This document shows positions 42,693 to 52,920 of a stretch of 64,000 nt of DNA, in pieces (within the stretch, counting starts at the first letter, position 1; every line of letters begins with the position of its first letter). The position numbers and the translations under genes were made by a program. Location of the stretch: NCBI GenBank assembly GCA_905221605.1, contig CAJNDS010002847.1:112001-176000 (forward strand), in the 5' to 3' direction. The notes under the pieces are model-generated. The model was given only the letters and a program-made list of their open reading frames with translations, was not told where the DNA came from and made no database searches. This stretch comes from Symbiodinium natans. Its lineage: Eukaryota; Sar; Dinophyceae; Suessiales; Symbiodiniaceae.

Positions 42693-43531
42693 TTGGCATT
42701 TGGGGTTGAGGTCTGGGCTTTGGAATTTGTCATTGTGGTGTTCAGGGTTTAGGGTTGAGGGTTTTGGGCTTAGGGTTTGGGGCGTTGGGTTTGGGATTTA
42801 GGGCGCAGGGGCTCGGGATTGGGGGTGAAGTGTTTGGAGTTTTGGGTTTGGGGTTTAGGGTTTCGAAGCAGGCCTTGGTGCTAGTAGCTTTTAGTGCTTC
42901 GGGATTTCGAGGTTGGCGTTTAGTAGGCTAAAGAATCTGCAGGTTGTGGGTGGTCAGCATCTTGTGGGCGCCCTTGCCTTATTTCGGGGGTCCAATGCTC
43001 TGGTGTTTAGAGTTTAGGGTTTAGGGTTTAGGGTATAGGGTTTAGGGTTTAGGGTTTAGGGGTGAAGAGGGATGGGAGCGTGGGGGCCCAGCACTGGTAA
43101 CCTTCGGTTCGCTGTTTCTGTGAGACGGTGCCTGAATGGAGAATCTCACGCGCGCACGAGGTACGAAAACCCCCAAACCCTAAACCCTAAACCCTAAACC
43201 CAAAACCCTAAACCCCCAAACCCCCAAACCCTTAAACCCTAAACCCTAAACCCCCAAACCCTTAAACGCCCTCTGAAGCCTGCAATTCACTTGAGATGCT
43301 TTCAAGGCAATGGCTTTAGGAGTTAAAGCCCTATGGACCCTAAACCCTAAACTCTGAAGCCCATGTGGGCTCCCAAAGGGGGTGCTCGGGGCTTTAGGGC
43401 AGATGGAGGTTGAACTGCAGCTGGCATTGGGGGTTTATCAGACTAGGGCTGTGGGCTGGTTTTAAGGCTTTCGGGTGTTCAAGGGTTCAGGGTTTAGGGT
43501 TTCGCGTTTGGGGTTTAGGGTTTAGGGTTTA

Positions 43532-43675
43532 GAGCCGGATTCCTGGAAGGTATGGGCGAAGACTCTGATGAACAAGGGCACGCGTTGGGCGGACCAATGC
43601 GGTGCGCCTGACACGAGAACCGATGGTGAGGGTGCTATTTATGGGCGTCGAGGTTGCTTTCGGCTGCATCCGTGA
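43532..43675 (+). other. Exon-like island, 47 codons then stop
   Basis: It reads EPDSWKVWAKTLMNKGTRWA, then DQCGAPDTRTDGEGAIYGRR, then GCFRLHP, then TGA. This is the longest stop-free island of region 2, between a TTTAGGG tract and mixed CCCTAAA-type sequence. Composition is protein-like. No family was recognised. Confidence 0.4.
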
Positions 43676-44154
43676 CCCTAACCCCAAGCACTAAACCCTA
43701 CACCCTGAACCCTAAGCCCTAAACGGGTTTAGGGTTTAATTTGGGCTTAGGGTTGTGCAATGGGTCCCAGGCTTGGGTTGAGAGATGCACCCTTTTAGGA
43801 GTCAAAGGACGTAGCCACATCGGGCCACATCTAAGGGAAGTTGCATGGTCCCTCTAAACATTTTCCTGTAGGGTTTGGGGCTGGGGTGTAGGGTTTAGAG
43901 TTTAGGGTTTAGGATTTAGGGTCTAGGGTTTACGGTTCAAGTTCGATTCGCCCGACTCACAAGCCCGACATCCGACGTCATTCTGAGATGCTCTGGGCAC
44001 CTGAATTCCTACCCAAAACCCAAAACCCAAGACCCGTAAACTAGCACCTAGCCTTCGACCTTCAGCCCAAAAAAACACCCTAAGCACTAATCCCAAACCC
44101 CAAACCCTGTAAAGAACTCCAAAGTTTGCGAGGAGTCAGTTGCAGACCTTAAGC

Positions 44155-44228
44155 CCCAAACCCTAAACCCTAAACCCCAAACCCCAAACCCCAAACCCCA
44201 AACCCCAAACCCCAAACCCCAAACCCCA
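44155..44228. repeat. CCCCAAA variant block
   Basis: Eight or nine consecutive CCCCAAA units follow two CCCTAAA units. Confidence 0.95.
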
Positions 44229-44382
44229 CAAGCTGGCGCTCTGGCCCTCTCAAAAATCACAAATTTGAACTTGGGTGATGTTTTGCTTAGGGTTCCGGGC
44301 GAGTGGGGGGTGGTGTCGGATTGGGGGTGCTCCAGCACTGCTTGCAAGTACTAAACCGTGGAACCCTGATATGAACCCTCCT

Positions 44383-44441
44383 AAACCCTAAACCCTAACC
44401 CTAAACCCTAAACCCTAAACCCTAAACCCTAAACCCTAAAC
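44383..44441. repeat. CCCTAAA tract
   Basis: Eight units, ending in AAACAG. Confidence 0.95.
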
Positions 44442-44443
44442 AG

Positions 44444-44537
44444 TTGCGAAGCAGGCAGTGAAACAAGCAGTGAACCGACAGAGACCGCCAGCGAACCGGA
44501 AGAGGTCGAAGAGGTCGCCGGATGCCCAGCCCTATAG
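44444..44537 (+). other. Exon-like island, Glu/Ser/Thr-rich, ending in stop
   Basis: After AAACAG the frame reads CEAGSETSSEPTETASEPEE, then VEEVAGCPAL, then TAG. The flanks are CCCTAAA (left) and TTTAGGG (right). Confidence 0.4.
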
Positions 44538-44545
44538 GGGGTTTC

Positions 44546-44693
44546 GGGTTTAGGGTTTGGGTTTAGGGTTTAGGGTTTAGGGTTTAGGGTTTAGGGTTTA
44601 GGGTTTAGGGTTTAGGGTTTAGGGTTTAGGGTTTAGGGTTTAGGGTTTAGGGTTTAGGGTTTAGGGTTTAGGGTTTAGGGTTTAGGGCTTGGG
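44546..44693. repeat. TTTAGGG tract
   Basis: About twenty-one units. Confidence 0.95.
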
Positions 44694-44857
44694 GGCAGGC
44701 TTCAGTTCACAGATAGGACTCGAAGGGTTTTGGGCCTAGGGCCCTGTAAACCCTAAGCCACTCAATGAGTGTAGGGCTTGGGTCCAACATGTGCTTGTGT
44801 CCGCAGATGTGCTGCTGATAGCTCTGCCAGGCATAGAGAGTGGACAGCTTAGCTGTT

Positions 44858-44953
44858 TCCCTAAACCCTAAACCCTAAACCCTAAACCCTAAACCCTAAA
44901 CCCTAAACCCTAAACCCTGAACCCTGAACCCTAAACCCTAAACCCTAAACCTT
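44858..44953. repeat. CCCTAAA tract
   Basis: About thirteen units with two CCCTGAA. Confidence 0.95.
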
Positions 44954-45015
44954 GTCACTCCGTGGAACCCACCCTCATGTAGTCGTGCGGGCGTGTGCCC
45001 TGTCCATCGTCATAG

Positions 45016-45189
45016 CAATTGCTTAAGAACCACCCCCAAAAAACAATATATACATATATATGTATGTATATATATATATATTTTTTTTTGTTCTTCCTCA
45101 TTGGAAGGGCTCGCTGACAATATTCTTCCTTAGAAGGGCAGTATAGGGATTGTTATTCTTTATTCTTTGTAAGGGTTCTTAAGCAAATT
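45016..45189. mobile_element. MITE-like element, CTTAAG family, copy 2
   Basis: Left CAATTGCTTAAGAACCA and right GGGTTCTTAAGCAAATT are inverted. The interior is AT-rich with a TATA microsatellite and GTATAGGGATTGTTATTC, matching the copy at 38401. Confidence 0.7.
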
Positions 45190-45621
45190 TAAGAGTTCTT
45201 TAGCAAATAGTTAAATAGTCAACTCGCTTACGATTTGAGACCCCAAACCATGTGGGAACCTATTGGGGAGCCTTTAGCCCCGAAACCTCGGGAGTGACTC
45301 AGTGACTCGCGTTGAGGCTTGAGGGTCCTAAGCCCTAAGCCCTTAACCCTTTAACCTAAACCCTACACCCTAAGCGTTCATACATTCATTCCAGTCACCA
45401 ATAATTTCAAGGTAAACCTTGGAGAGAATCCTAAAGGTAACAAAGAATCCTGGTAATCGAGGGAGATGTCGTAAACTGTCTTTATGAGATGGGTTTTGAT
45501 AAGCAGTGAAAGGATGCATGAAAACCAAGCGAAGAAAGTAAAACGATGACATTGAACGAGAGAGAGAGCACGGGCTAGTAACAAGACTATTTTCGTGCTT
45601 CATTCCTTCATTACAAAGTAA

Positions 45622-45730
<109 letters not shown>

Positions 45731-45884
45731 TGACACGCTCTTAACTGATCATGGTGTTTTCTGCTGTTTTTTCAGTTCTTCTATCGTTTTTCCTGTTTTT
45801 CCTCCGTTTGACGGGTTGGGGGGGGGGGGTAATTACGTGCTCTGCTTTGTGCACACATGACCACGCTCAACTGTTTTGCTCTGT

Positions 45885-46140
45885 TTTTTTGGGCTCACAG
45901 TGGAGGGTTGAGGATTTGGGGTTTCCGGGTGGAGTTTTTTTTGGGCTTGTTTTGGGAACCTTTTGGGCTTCCACTGGACATATGGGGTTTCAGGTTTCAG
46001 GCTACAAGTCTTTTGTTTTTTTTTCAGGCTACAGATCTTTTGGGTTTTTTGGGCATTTGAGGTTTAGGGTTTCCGGGCAAGACCTTTTGGGCTGACAGTG
46101 GAGGGTTTCCGGGCAAGAACTTGTGGGCTCACAGTGGCGG
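45885..46140. repeat. Degenerate GT-rich repeats
   Basis: GGGTTTCCGGGCAAGA and GGGCTCACAGTGG motifs recur two or three times. The associated 114-codon plus frame is low-complexity and not accepted. Confidence 0.5.
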
Positions 46141-46362
46141 GTTTAGGACTGGCACATTTCTTGTTACGGGGTCTTGACTTTGTTTTTGCTCGCCCAGTGG
46201 CTTTCGGGATTTCTTGAGGGAGAGCTTTTTGGGACTCTAAACCCTAAACCCTAGACCCTAAACCCTAAAGCCCTAAACCCCTAGACCCTAAACCCTAAAC
46301 CCTAAACCCTTCAGTGTTGTGGGCCCTGCGTTGTTTTGCAGCTACAGAAGCTATCATTCGCA

Positions 46363-46780
46363 TCACCGGCCGAAATTCATCAGCCACGCTTGGCACATGA
46401 GATGATGATCGGATACGATGGCATGAAGCTTTGCAAAAAGCTTCACAGACTGTATATTAGTGGAACACATGTTTCTGACTTCTGTACACGACATGGCCTT
46501 CAGGGCCGATGTCATAAGCCGCTGCAATTGCTTCACCTGCATAGCCGAGTCGTTGAAGGCCATTCTAATTTTGCTTATGAAAGACAGCGGCTGCTCAGAA
46601 AACGACGGGCACGGCATCTTTACGAGGGAGACATTGCTTTCGCTCAGGACAGGCTCATGCCATGGGATCTCACGTAGATTGTACATGACATTGATGACCA
46701 AGATCAAGACGTCTGTGAACTCATTCGGCTCCCAGCGCAGGCACTGATACAGCATTTCGGCCGCCTTGTTTTTGGCAGCC
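46363..46780 (-). CDS. Unknown protein, minus-strand terminal exon
   Basis: The frame is 138 codons ending in TGA at 46365-46363 (minus strand). It begins at 46780 after an acceptor (GGTTGGTCTAG) with one base completing a split Gly codon. It reads AAKNKAAEMLYQCLRWEPNE and on through FTDVLILVINVMYNLREIPW; the content is helical and repeat-like (Leu/Met/Val heptads) with conserved-looking Trp, Pro and Cys. I do not recognise the family; an ARM/HEAT-like helical protein is possible. The preceding exon (46850-47013) ends in phase 2, exactly what this exon needs. A competing plus-strand frame of 113 codons lacks such continuity. Telomeric tracts begin about 20 bp beyond the stop. Confidence 0.6.
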
Positions 46781-46849
46781 CTAGACCAACCCCTACAGCC
46801 TAGACCCCTACGCCCTTAAACACCATTCTGAAACGCCTATAGCCTACAC

Positions 46850-47013
46850 CCATCAGCGGCCTTGAGGATGTCCGTCACTGGACCAGCAGCAAATGCAGCA
46901 AACAATTCGCTCGGGATCTGCTCGTGCATATCTGCTGCCATGCTGAAAACAAAAGCTGGATGGCACTCCATGCAGAACACTACAGGGATAAGCGGTTCGG
47001 TCACGTAAAAGCT
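46850..47013 (-). CDS. Unknown protein, minus-strand internal exon
   Basis: It reads SFYVTEPLIPVVFCMECHPA, then FVFSMAADMHEQIPSELFAA, then FAAGPVTDILKAAD. It starts after CTTCCTGTTTTCTGCAG, a strong acceptor, and ends before a GT donor (GGGTGTAGG) in phase 2. The intron to the next exon is 46781-46849 (69 bp, GT-AG). The upstream intron is 47014-47067 (54 bp, GTAAGG to GCAG). The amino-acid content is clearly protein-like and the splice phases agree on both sides. No domain recognised. Confidence 0.6.
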
Positions 47014-47067
47014 CTGCAGAAAACAGGAAGGCTTTCACAACGCACGCTCATGCCGCACAGCCCTTAC

Positions 47068-47135
47068 GCTCAGGACATGCATGCAATGCCCTCGTTTGCT
47101 GGAGGCGTTCGGGTTTAGGACAAGTTTGGCCACAT
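47068..47135 (-). CDS. Unknown protein, probable upstream exon (partial)
   Basis: It ends at a strong donor (GAGC then GTAAGG). In the required frame it reads VAKLVLNPNASSKRGHCMHV, then LS. The 5' limit is uncertain: an AG at 47136-47137 (minus-strand TTTTTTAAG) would serve as acceptor. Earlier exons were not found. Confidence 0.4.
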
Positions 47136-47148
47136 CTTAAAAAACCCG

Positions 47149-47375
47149 CGAAACGCTGTAAATACCGATCTTTTCCTCTGTTCTGAGAACACGTCTGCGC
47201 AAAATAGGCCCTGTAATTGACCGTTTTTGAAGCCCGAAAACACTGTAAATACCGATGTTTTCCTCCTGCGCATAAAGTAGTTGAAAGTAGTTTGCGCGAC
47301 TTTTTACACATCCATTTTTCGTGTCCGTAAACCCACAAAGCCAGGAAACACTGTAAATACCGAGGTTTTGGTCTC
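47149..47375. repeat. Three spaced copies of AAACACTGTAAATACCGA
   Basis: The copies are near 47150, 47237 and 47346, each followed by a T-rich GTTTT segment. In the minus strand each encodes GIYSV within an open frame of 92 codons. Confidence 0.7.
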
Positions 47376-47431
47376 TTAACACGAAAATTGCATGCCACAA
47401 AACCCCTGCGATCAATTAAGAACGCGACGCC

Positions 47432-47537
<106 letters not shown>

Positions 47538-48353
47538 TAAAGCGCTGTCATTCCAAAGCCTTTAGACGCACTGCTAGCCCCTGTTAATAGCCTGTGAATG
47601 AAGGGGTCAAAAGTCAAAAAGGCTGGAAAGAAGTCAGTAAGGCTTGGCAATTCTTGGTGGATTTTTTATACAGGATTTTGGTTGTAGTGGGTGCTTTAAT
47701 GGGGCGTTCCCCATCCACTCTATATAATTTGCCCAAGAAAATATTGTATTACGGGCGCAAAAGAGGGTGTTGTATAGAGCGCCCGGGAAAGGCCCCCATC
47801 AAATATACTGCATTTGTAAGGAAACAAAGGACATACGAAATGCAGCACATTTTCAATTGGGCTTTTTGTGCGTTTTTTCTTTATTATATCCCGGGCCTTT
47901 ATTCGCACGGTGAATGAATAGAATGAATGCACGCGCGTGCGTAATGTTATCCCGGGAGTGAATACAAGATTCTTATAGCGGCCAAGAAGCAGATAATAAT
48001 ATGGCCGCGAGAAAGATACGGGCCAGCTAGTACTTTATAAGGCCCGTTAATAGAATTATATTCATGCCTCGCGTGCTCACTCCTTACAATGCACGCGGTA
48101 ATAATATAATTGAAAAGTGAATAAACGCACGAAGTAAGTGCAATGAACGTATGAATGAACGGGTGAGCGAAATAAGCGAACAAAAGCACCATTTTGCCGT
48201 GCATTGAATGAATGCGTACACGTGTGAACGAACTTCATGAACAAATGCACATGTAGACCCTAAACCCTGAACCCTCAACCCTAAACCCTGAACCCCTGGC
48301 CAGTGCACTCCGACCAGGAGCAGCTTGTCCCTGTGCGCTGGCAGAAGCAGGCT

Positions 48354-48507
48354 TAGGGTTGAGGGTTGAGGGTTCAGGGTTCAGGGTTCAGGGTTCAGGG
48401 TTCAGGGTTCAGGGTTCAGGGTTCAGGGTTTAGGGTTTAGGGTTTAGGGTTTAGGGTTTAGGGTTTAGGGTTTAGGGTTTAGGGTTTAGGGTTTAGGGTT
48501 AGTTTTG
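48354..48507. repeat. TTGAGGG / TTCAGGG / TTTAGGG tract
   Basis: Two TTGAGGG, about nine TTCAGGG and about eleven TTTAGGG units in ordered blocks. Confidence 0.95.
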
Positions 48508-48908
48508 GGGGGTTCGGCGGTGGTGGTTGGGGAGGAGCTGCTTCGTTGCTTCCTGGCTCCGGAGGGGCGGCGTTTTCATCACTTAGCCAAAGGCTAAAGA
48601 CTTGTTGGGTTTCCTTTTTGTTCCGTCTCTGTTGCGGAAGACTACGTATAACTGGTAGAATCCCGTGCCAATTCGGCTAGTACAAAACTGAGCCTGTCCG
48701 TTTCCTGGCTCTTGGAGAAGTGAGGACCAGCTTCGAGTGTCCTGGAATCTCCTGACATCGCTACACTCCCCAAATATTGGCCAGCCGGCCCCGGCACCTT
48801 GCTAATTCTGAGCCGGTGTCAGGGCATCCGGCTACCTGCGTAACTTCCTCAAAGGCCTGTACAGAAGTCTACTTAAAGGTTCCATGTCCCCGAACCCTGA
48901 GCCCCAAG

Positions 48909-48980
48909 CCTTCAGCCGCATGTGTCAGGCAGCCAGCCGAGAGTACGCCGAGTTCTTAGACCGCCTTCACCCGGAGCAAG
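48909..48980 (+). other. Exon-like island with acceptor and donor
   Basis: CCCCAAG precedes, and the frame reads FSRMCQAASREYAEFLDRLH, then PEQ. It ends CAAG before GTGTAGGC, in codon phase 1. It lacks stops only in this frame and looks strongly protein-like. The phase fits the island at 49589. Confidence 0.45.
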
Positions 48981-49157
48981 GTGTAGGCGAGCTTAGGGTC
49001 TTCAGTTGAAGGTTTAGGGTTTAGGGTGTAGGGTTTAGGGTTTAGGGTTTAGGGTTTAGGGTGTTCGATGAGGTAGGACCCTAAACTCAATGATTCCCTG
49101 GCTTCAGCCTGAATGGCGACCTCACAGTGTAGCGTTCCTGCCTTGGAGGTCGGCCCC

Positions 49158-49245
49158 AGCTACCACTAGTGCTACCGCTACCGCTACTGCTACCGCTACT
49201 GCTACCGCTACTGCTGCTGCTACTGCTGCTGCTACTGCGACTGCC
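49158..49245. repeat. CTACTGCTACCG-type microsatellite
   Basis: GCTACTGCTACCGCTACC permutations, giving poly-Ala/Thr or poly-Ser frames. Confidence 0.9.
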
Positions 49246-49588
49246 ACCGGAAACCCTAGAGAAATGGAATCTTTCTCCGGAGGGTTCAATGGTACAGGGC
49301 ATTCAAGGGTCTAGGACTCAGTATGGTTTAGGGGCTTTGTAGAGCTTTGCAAGGTTTAATAGGGTTTGCTAGGGTTTAGTAGAATTGGCAGGGTTTAGTA
49401 GGATTTGTAGGGTTTAGTAGGGTGCAGTAGCAAGGAATGTAGCATGAGAGTAGGCTGAGGTTGAAACTGAAGCTGCCCTGGCCCGCAGACCTTCCAACAA
49501 GGTTTCTTGAACACCTTGCTTGGAACCCCCACTCTTCGTAAACCCTATTTAGGGTTTGGTTTTCGGGGTTTTGCCCTGAATTCGACAG

Positions 49589-49668
49589 GCGAGAACGTGA
49601 TCATCACCAGCGTATCCTCGACCTACGCCGCCCCCCAAGCACTGCACGACGCCCTCCAGCGGTTTCAG
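49589..49668 (+). other. Exon-like island with acceptor and donor
   Basis: TTCGACAG precedes. The frame reads ENVIITSVSSTYAAPQALHD, then ALQRFQ, and it ends CAG before GTTTACG. Starting with two bases, it completes the codon left by the 48909 island (Gly). It ends in phase 0. Confidence 0.45.
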
Positions 49669-50525
49669 GTTTACGGCGGCCGGTTCAGGGCCTAAGTTGT
49701 TTTTACCCTAGGATTTTGTGCTCCAAACTCCAAACAATAGCGAACTACTCCGTAAAAGGTACTCTTTGAATTCTATGTGTTGCGTTTTCTTGTTTTGCTA
49801 GTCGTGCTCTTTCAGCAAATCTTCGATTTAGGGGGTCACTGCTTCTCGGGTTTGTTTCCTAAGCTTAACCTACCGGCCTAACCCGAAACCCTAAAGCCTA
49901 AACCCTAAACCCGAAGGCCTCTAACCGAAGCCCTGAGCATAGCCCGGGGGACTCTGCCACCTCGTCTGCTCTTCGGGTTCGCGGGCTTAGGGGATTAAGG
50001 TGTACAGTTTAGGATTTAGGGTAAACCCTAAACCCTAAACCCTAAACCCTTTTTCGACTGAGGTTTCTTGTTGAGGGTTTCAGTCGTCATTGAGGCACCG
50101 ATCACGATTGAGAAGTCGGACTGTCTTGCGCGCGTTTGGAAATGCAGGGTGCAGACCTCAGCAAAGCAAGGGAAACCCAAAACCCTAAAGCCCAAACCCT
50201 AAACCCTAAAGCCGAAACCCTAAACCCTAAACCCTAAACCCTAAACCCTAAACCGCAGGGAAGCAGGCTGCTGTGGGCGGCGGGTGGGAGGGCGTCGTCC
50301 CCAATGCTTTGGGTTTCAGGGCTCGGAAACCCTCAGCCACCACTAGGTTTTTGGGGCAAGAAGTCAAGGGATTCATCCTCAGACCCCTGAGCCTAAGAGG
50401 TTCCCTTAATATACTCCTAGTATGGCCCTTCTATTCCCTTAGAACCCAAAGATGCAGCCTCTAGGGGTCCGAGGTAGAATCCCAGGAAGAAGAGCACCAG
50501 CCTGGGGAAGGAATGGGTGAGGTTG

Positions 50526-50665
50526 GCCCTAAACCCTAAACCCTAAACCCTAAATAAACCCTGAACCCTGAACCCTAAACCCTAAACCCTAAACCCTAAA
50601 CCCTAAACCCTAAACCCTAAACCCTAAACCCTTAACCCTAACCCTAAACCCTAAACCCTAAACCC
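50526..50665. repeat. CCCTAAA tract
   Basis: About nineteen units with two CCCTGAA and one CCCTTAA. Confidence 0.95.
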
Positions 50666-50826
50666 ATGGCGCCTTGCAGAACCTAAACCCTAGATGAGCT
50701 TAGGATCTCGGGTTTTGGAGTTCAGCATGGCTTACAAAGGTTTGTAGGGTTAGGGGTTTAGGGTTTATAGGATGTTTAGGGTTTAGAGGTGAGTCGTAGA
50801 CTACATGTCACCCCCTATGTCCACAG

Positions 50827-50905
50827 AAGGTGAGGCCAAGCGATGCGGCTGGAGACGAGGACGCAGACTCGTGCGTGAAACATAGTCAAAACTGGTCTCA
50901 GGCGG
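50827..50905 (+). other. Exon-like island
   Basis: TGTCCACAG is followed by KVRPSDAAGDEDADSCVKHS, then QNWSQAV, in phase 0, as required after the 49589 island. The donor is unclear. Confidence 0.35.
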
Positions 50906-51371
50906 TCTTAAAGGGTTTAGGGTTTAGGGTTTAGGGGTCAGGGATGTTCAAGGCATTCGGGGTCAATCCTTCCGACTCTGTGTCGGCCAAAGCCCTCACA
51001 GAAAGAGGTGGGTCTTTTGGGCAGATTCCCTAATCCCTAGGCACTAGACAGGCTTGCGCTGCTTCGGCGGTTCCGGATTAAGGCTCTTCTGCGCCCCGTG
51101 GGACAAAACCCCTCCGTTCCACCCCCAAAATGGTCCCCCGCCCCCGCCCCTCCCCCCGCCCCCCCCAGCAGTTTTTTGTACCATAGGATTGTGTCAAACC
51201 CTAACCCCTAAACCCAAAACCCTAACCCCTAACCCCTAAACCCTAAACCCTAAATCCTAAACCCGAATTTTCAGAAGCAATATTGCGCGACCTGGTGGAG
51301 AGAACCCAAACCAAGACTTCAAGCTATGACTGTACACGACGAGGATCATCCAAAACCTTCATGAGCGGTTG

Positions 51372-51520
51372 CTACTATTTGCTTAACCCCCCCCCCCCCC
51401 AAAAAAAAAAAAAAACTAAACAAACAGTAATCCCTATATTACCCTTATAAGGAAGAATAATAATCCCTATATGACCCTTATAAGGAAGAATATTTTTGGA
51501 GGGTTCTTAAGCAGTTGGTA
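51372..51520. mobile_element. MITE-like element, CTTAAG family, copy 3
   Basis: Left CTACTATTTGCTTAACCCCC and right GGGTTCTTAAGCAG are inverted. The interior has a 33 bp tandem duplication containing AATCCCTATAT and CCCTTATAAGGAAGAATA. Confidence 0.65.
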
Positions 51521-51740
51521 GGTTGGTAGGTTTCCTTGCAACAGGAAGTTGCATGGTGCTCTCCCCAAGGTGATTGCAGGGTTATTGGTTTAGAGTTTAG
51601 GGTTTATGGTTTAGGGTTTAGTGTTTAGGGTGGATAGACCCTATAAGCCTCCAAATCATCTGATGAGTTTTGGAATTCATCGTGATCAGCCTCAAACTAT
51701 TCTATATTCGGTGGTCTGGGGTCGCTATTCGTTTGATGTT

Positions 51741-51815
51741 CCCTAAACCCTAAACCCCAAACCCTAAACCCCAAACCCTAAACCCCAAACCCTAAACCCT
51801 AAACCCTAGACCCTA
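51741..51815. repeat. CCCTAAA tract at retrotransposon insertion site
   Basis: CCCTAAA alternating with CCCCAAA, ending CCCTAGACCCTA directly at the 5' LTR. Confidence 0.95.
51811..51815. other. Target-site duplication, left (CCCTA)
   Basis: The five bases before the 5' LTR equal the five after the 3' LTR (61732-61736). Confidence 0.75.
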
Positions 51816-52045
51816 TGCGGAGCTGCAGTTGGTATTGTAGAAAGGAGTTGGTATTGGAAGTTGAAGGGTCAATGAACCCGGTAATCTTATGGCTCAAGCC
51901 ATGACCAAAGCGGTCGAAGGTTTCGTAAAAAGTGTGCCCTTGGTTTGGGGTCTTGTTGTTTGGTTGTTGGTTGTTCCAGGGGAATCAAGGGTTTCTGTTG
52001 GGGTTGACTGTTTTGTTCCCTGTCCTCCTTCGGTTGCCCCCCGTA
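51816..52045 (+). repeat. 5' LTR (230 bp)
   Basis: It begins TGCGGAGCTGCAG and ends TTGCCCCCCGTA. It is identical to 61502-61731 except for T/C in GGAAGTTGAAGG and C/T in CCTTCGG. It contains a 54-codon frame (51889-52053). Confidence 0.95.
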
Positions 52046-52053
52046 GGTTATGA
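51889..52053 (+). CDS. Short hydrophobic ORF inside the 5' LTR
   Basis: MAQAMTKAVEGFVKSVPLVW, then GLVVWLLVVPG. It has 54 codons, with a hydrophobic helix in the middle, stopping in the primer-binding site just upstream of gag. The same frame in the 3' LTR runs to 61802. It could be an upstream ORF of the element RNA or simply an open frame of the LTR. No evidence of translation. Confidence 0.25.
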   Translation: MAQAMTKAVEGFVKSVPLVWGLVVWLLVVPGESRVSVGVDCFVPCPPSVAPRRL

Positions 52054-52057
52054 GCCC
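52046..52057 (+). promoter_or_regulatory. Primer-binding site, half-tRNA(iMet) type
   Basis: GGTTATGAGCCC directly after the LTR is the exact complement of GGGCTCATAACC, the anticodon stem-loop of initiator tRNA-Met (known from the yeast tRNA). Drosophila copia is known to prime from a tRNA-iMet fragment cut in this arm. There is no ordinary 3'-end primer site (TGGTATCAGAGC) here. Confidence 0.7.
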
Positions 52058-52095
52058 AAATTAGGCTTCCTGCGGAATAGGTAAAGATTTTTCGT

Positions 52096-52920
52096 TTGTT
52101 TAACGCCATGGACATGATGCGGCGTCGCTCTGAGCCTGGACTGTCGCCAACGGCCAATGAAGCCGAAGGAAATCGTGGTGATGGGGGTGAAGATCGACAA
52201 CAAATGGTACAAGCGCTGACAGATGGTAGGGAGGTTGCAATGATACAACCAACGCCTCAGGTGGAAAACGAAGTGGTTCCGGTTCAAGCAGCAAATCCTT
52301 TCTGGAGCGAGCGGGCTCAAGAAGAAATGAGACTTAGGCAATCAAGGCCGGCAAGTCTTCCTGCGAGCGGAGGGGATAGAAGTGGTGAAGGTACGAGGAG
52401 GCCACCTTCGCTGCAAGATCTTTTGGGTCAGGAACCTGCACCTGTTGAGAGACCATCGTCAGGCTTAATGGGCCAAATGGAACGAGGTACTATTGGTGGA
52501 GTGCAAGCCGACGAAGAACTCATTCCTGATGTTAGTGGTGAAGAGCAAACTGAAGATATGGCGGTGGTGAAGCGTGCGCTGAAAGAGTTGCTTGTGCAGA
52601 CAAAGGAGCTGGGGAACAGGCTGCATCGGGTGGAGGAGAAAAGCTATACCTCTGCTGCATCTGGGTCAGCTTCAAGGGCACGGAGCTCTGGAGTGGTGGA
52701 CGCAAACACGGCATATCCTCTAGGAATGACTCCAGAGAAGCAGTACCTGCCAGGACAAGTTTCTACACGGATGGTATGGGTGGTTTTTGGACTGTGTTGC
52801 CTGATGGGACATGGCTGCCTATTGAGGGCTACGACCTGCCAAAGGGTTGTGATCTTCAATCCTTGCCTGGGTCCAGGAAGGGGGATGTTCAAGTGGAGGA
52901 TGAAAAAGAAGTGCCAATGA
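52096..52920 (+). CDS. gag: Gag N-terminal part (frameshifted at 3' end)
   Basis: The first ATG after the primer-binding site is at 52096. Residues 1-160 are polar and Gln/Glu-rich. Residues about 155-185 (VVKRALKELLVQTKELGNRL) look like a coiled coil. The protein-like signal changes frame near 52755-52765: the last roughly 50 codons of this ORF (Cys/Trp-rich) are off-frame, while the FYTDGMGGFWTVLPDG segment continues in the next frame. No domain was recognised in this N-terminal part. It corresponds by position to matrix-like Gag sequence. Confidence 0.65.
   Translation: MFNAMDMMRRRSEPGLSPTANEAEGNRGDGGEDRQQMVQALTDGREVAMIQPTPQVENEVVPVQAANPFWSERAQEEMRLRQSRPASLPASGGDRSGEGTRRPPSLQDLLGQEPAPVERPSSGLMGQMERGTIGGVQADEELIPDVSGEEQTEDMAVVKRALKELLVQTKELGNRLHRVEEKSYTSAASGSASRARSSGVVDANTAYPLGMTPEKQYLPGQVSTRMVWVVFGLCCLMGHGCLLRATTCQRVVIFNPCLGPGRGMFKWRMKKKCQ

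Noticed and set aside
45751..46095. 114-codon plus ORF with hydrophobic residues
   Set aside because: T/G-rich low-complexity sequence with internal short repeats; no splice or homology support.
46336..46677. Plus-strand 113-codon ORF preceded by TTGTTTTGCAG
   Set aside because: The minus strand has phase-consistent exons and better protein character over the same bases. The plus acceptor-like motif is probably fortuitous.
49087..49302. Poly-Ser/Gly and poly-Ala/Thr frames
   Set aside because: Trinucleotide microsatellite CTACTGCTACCG read in different frames.
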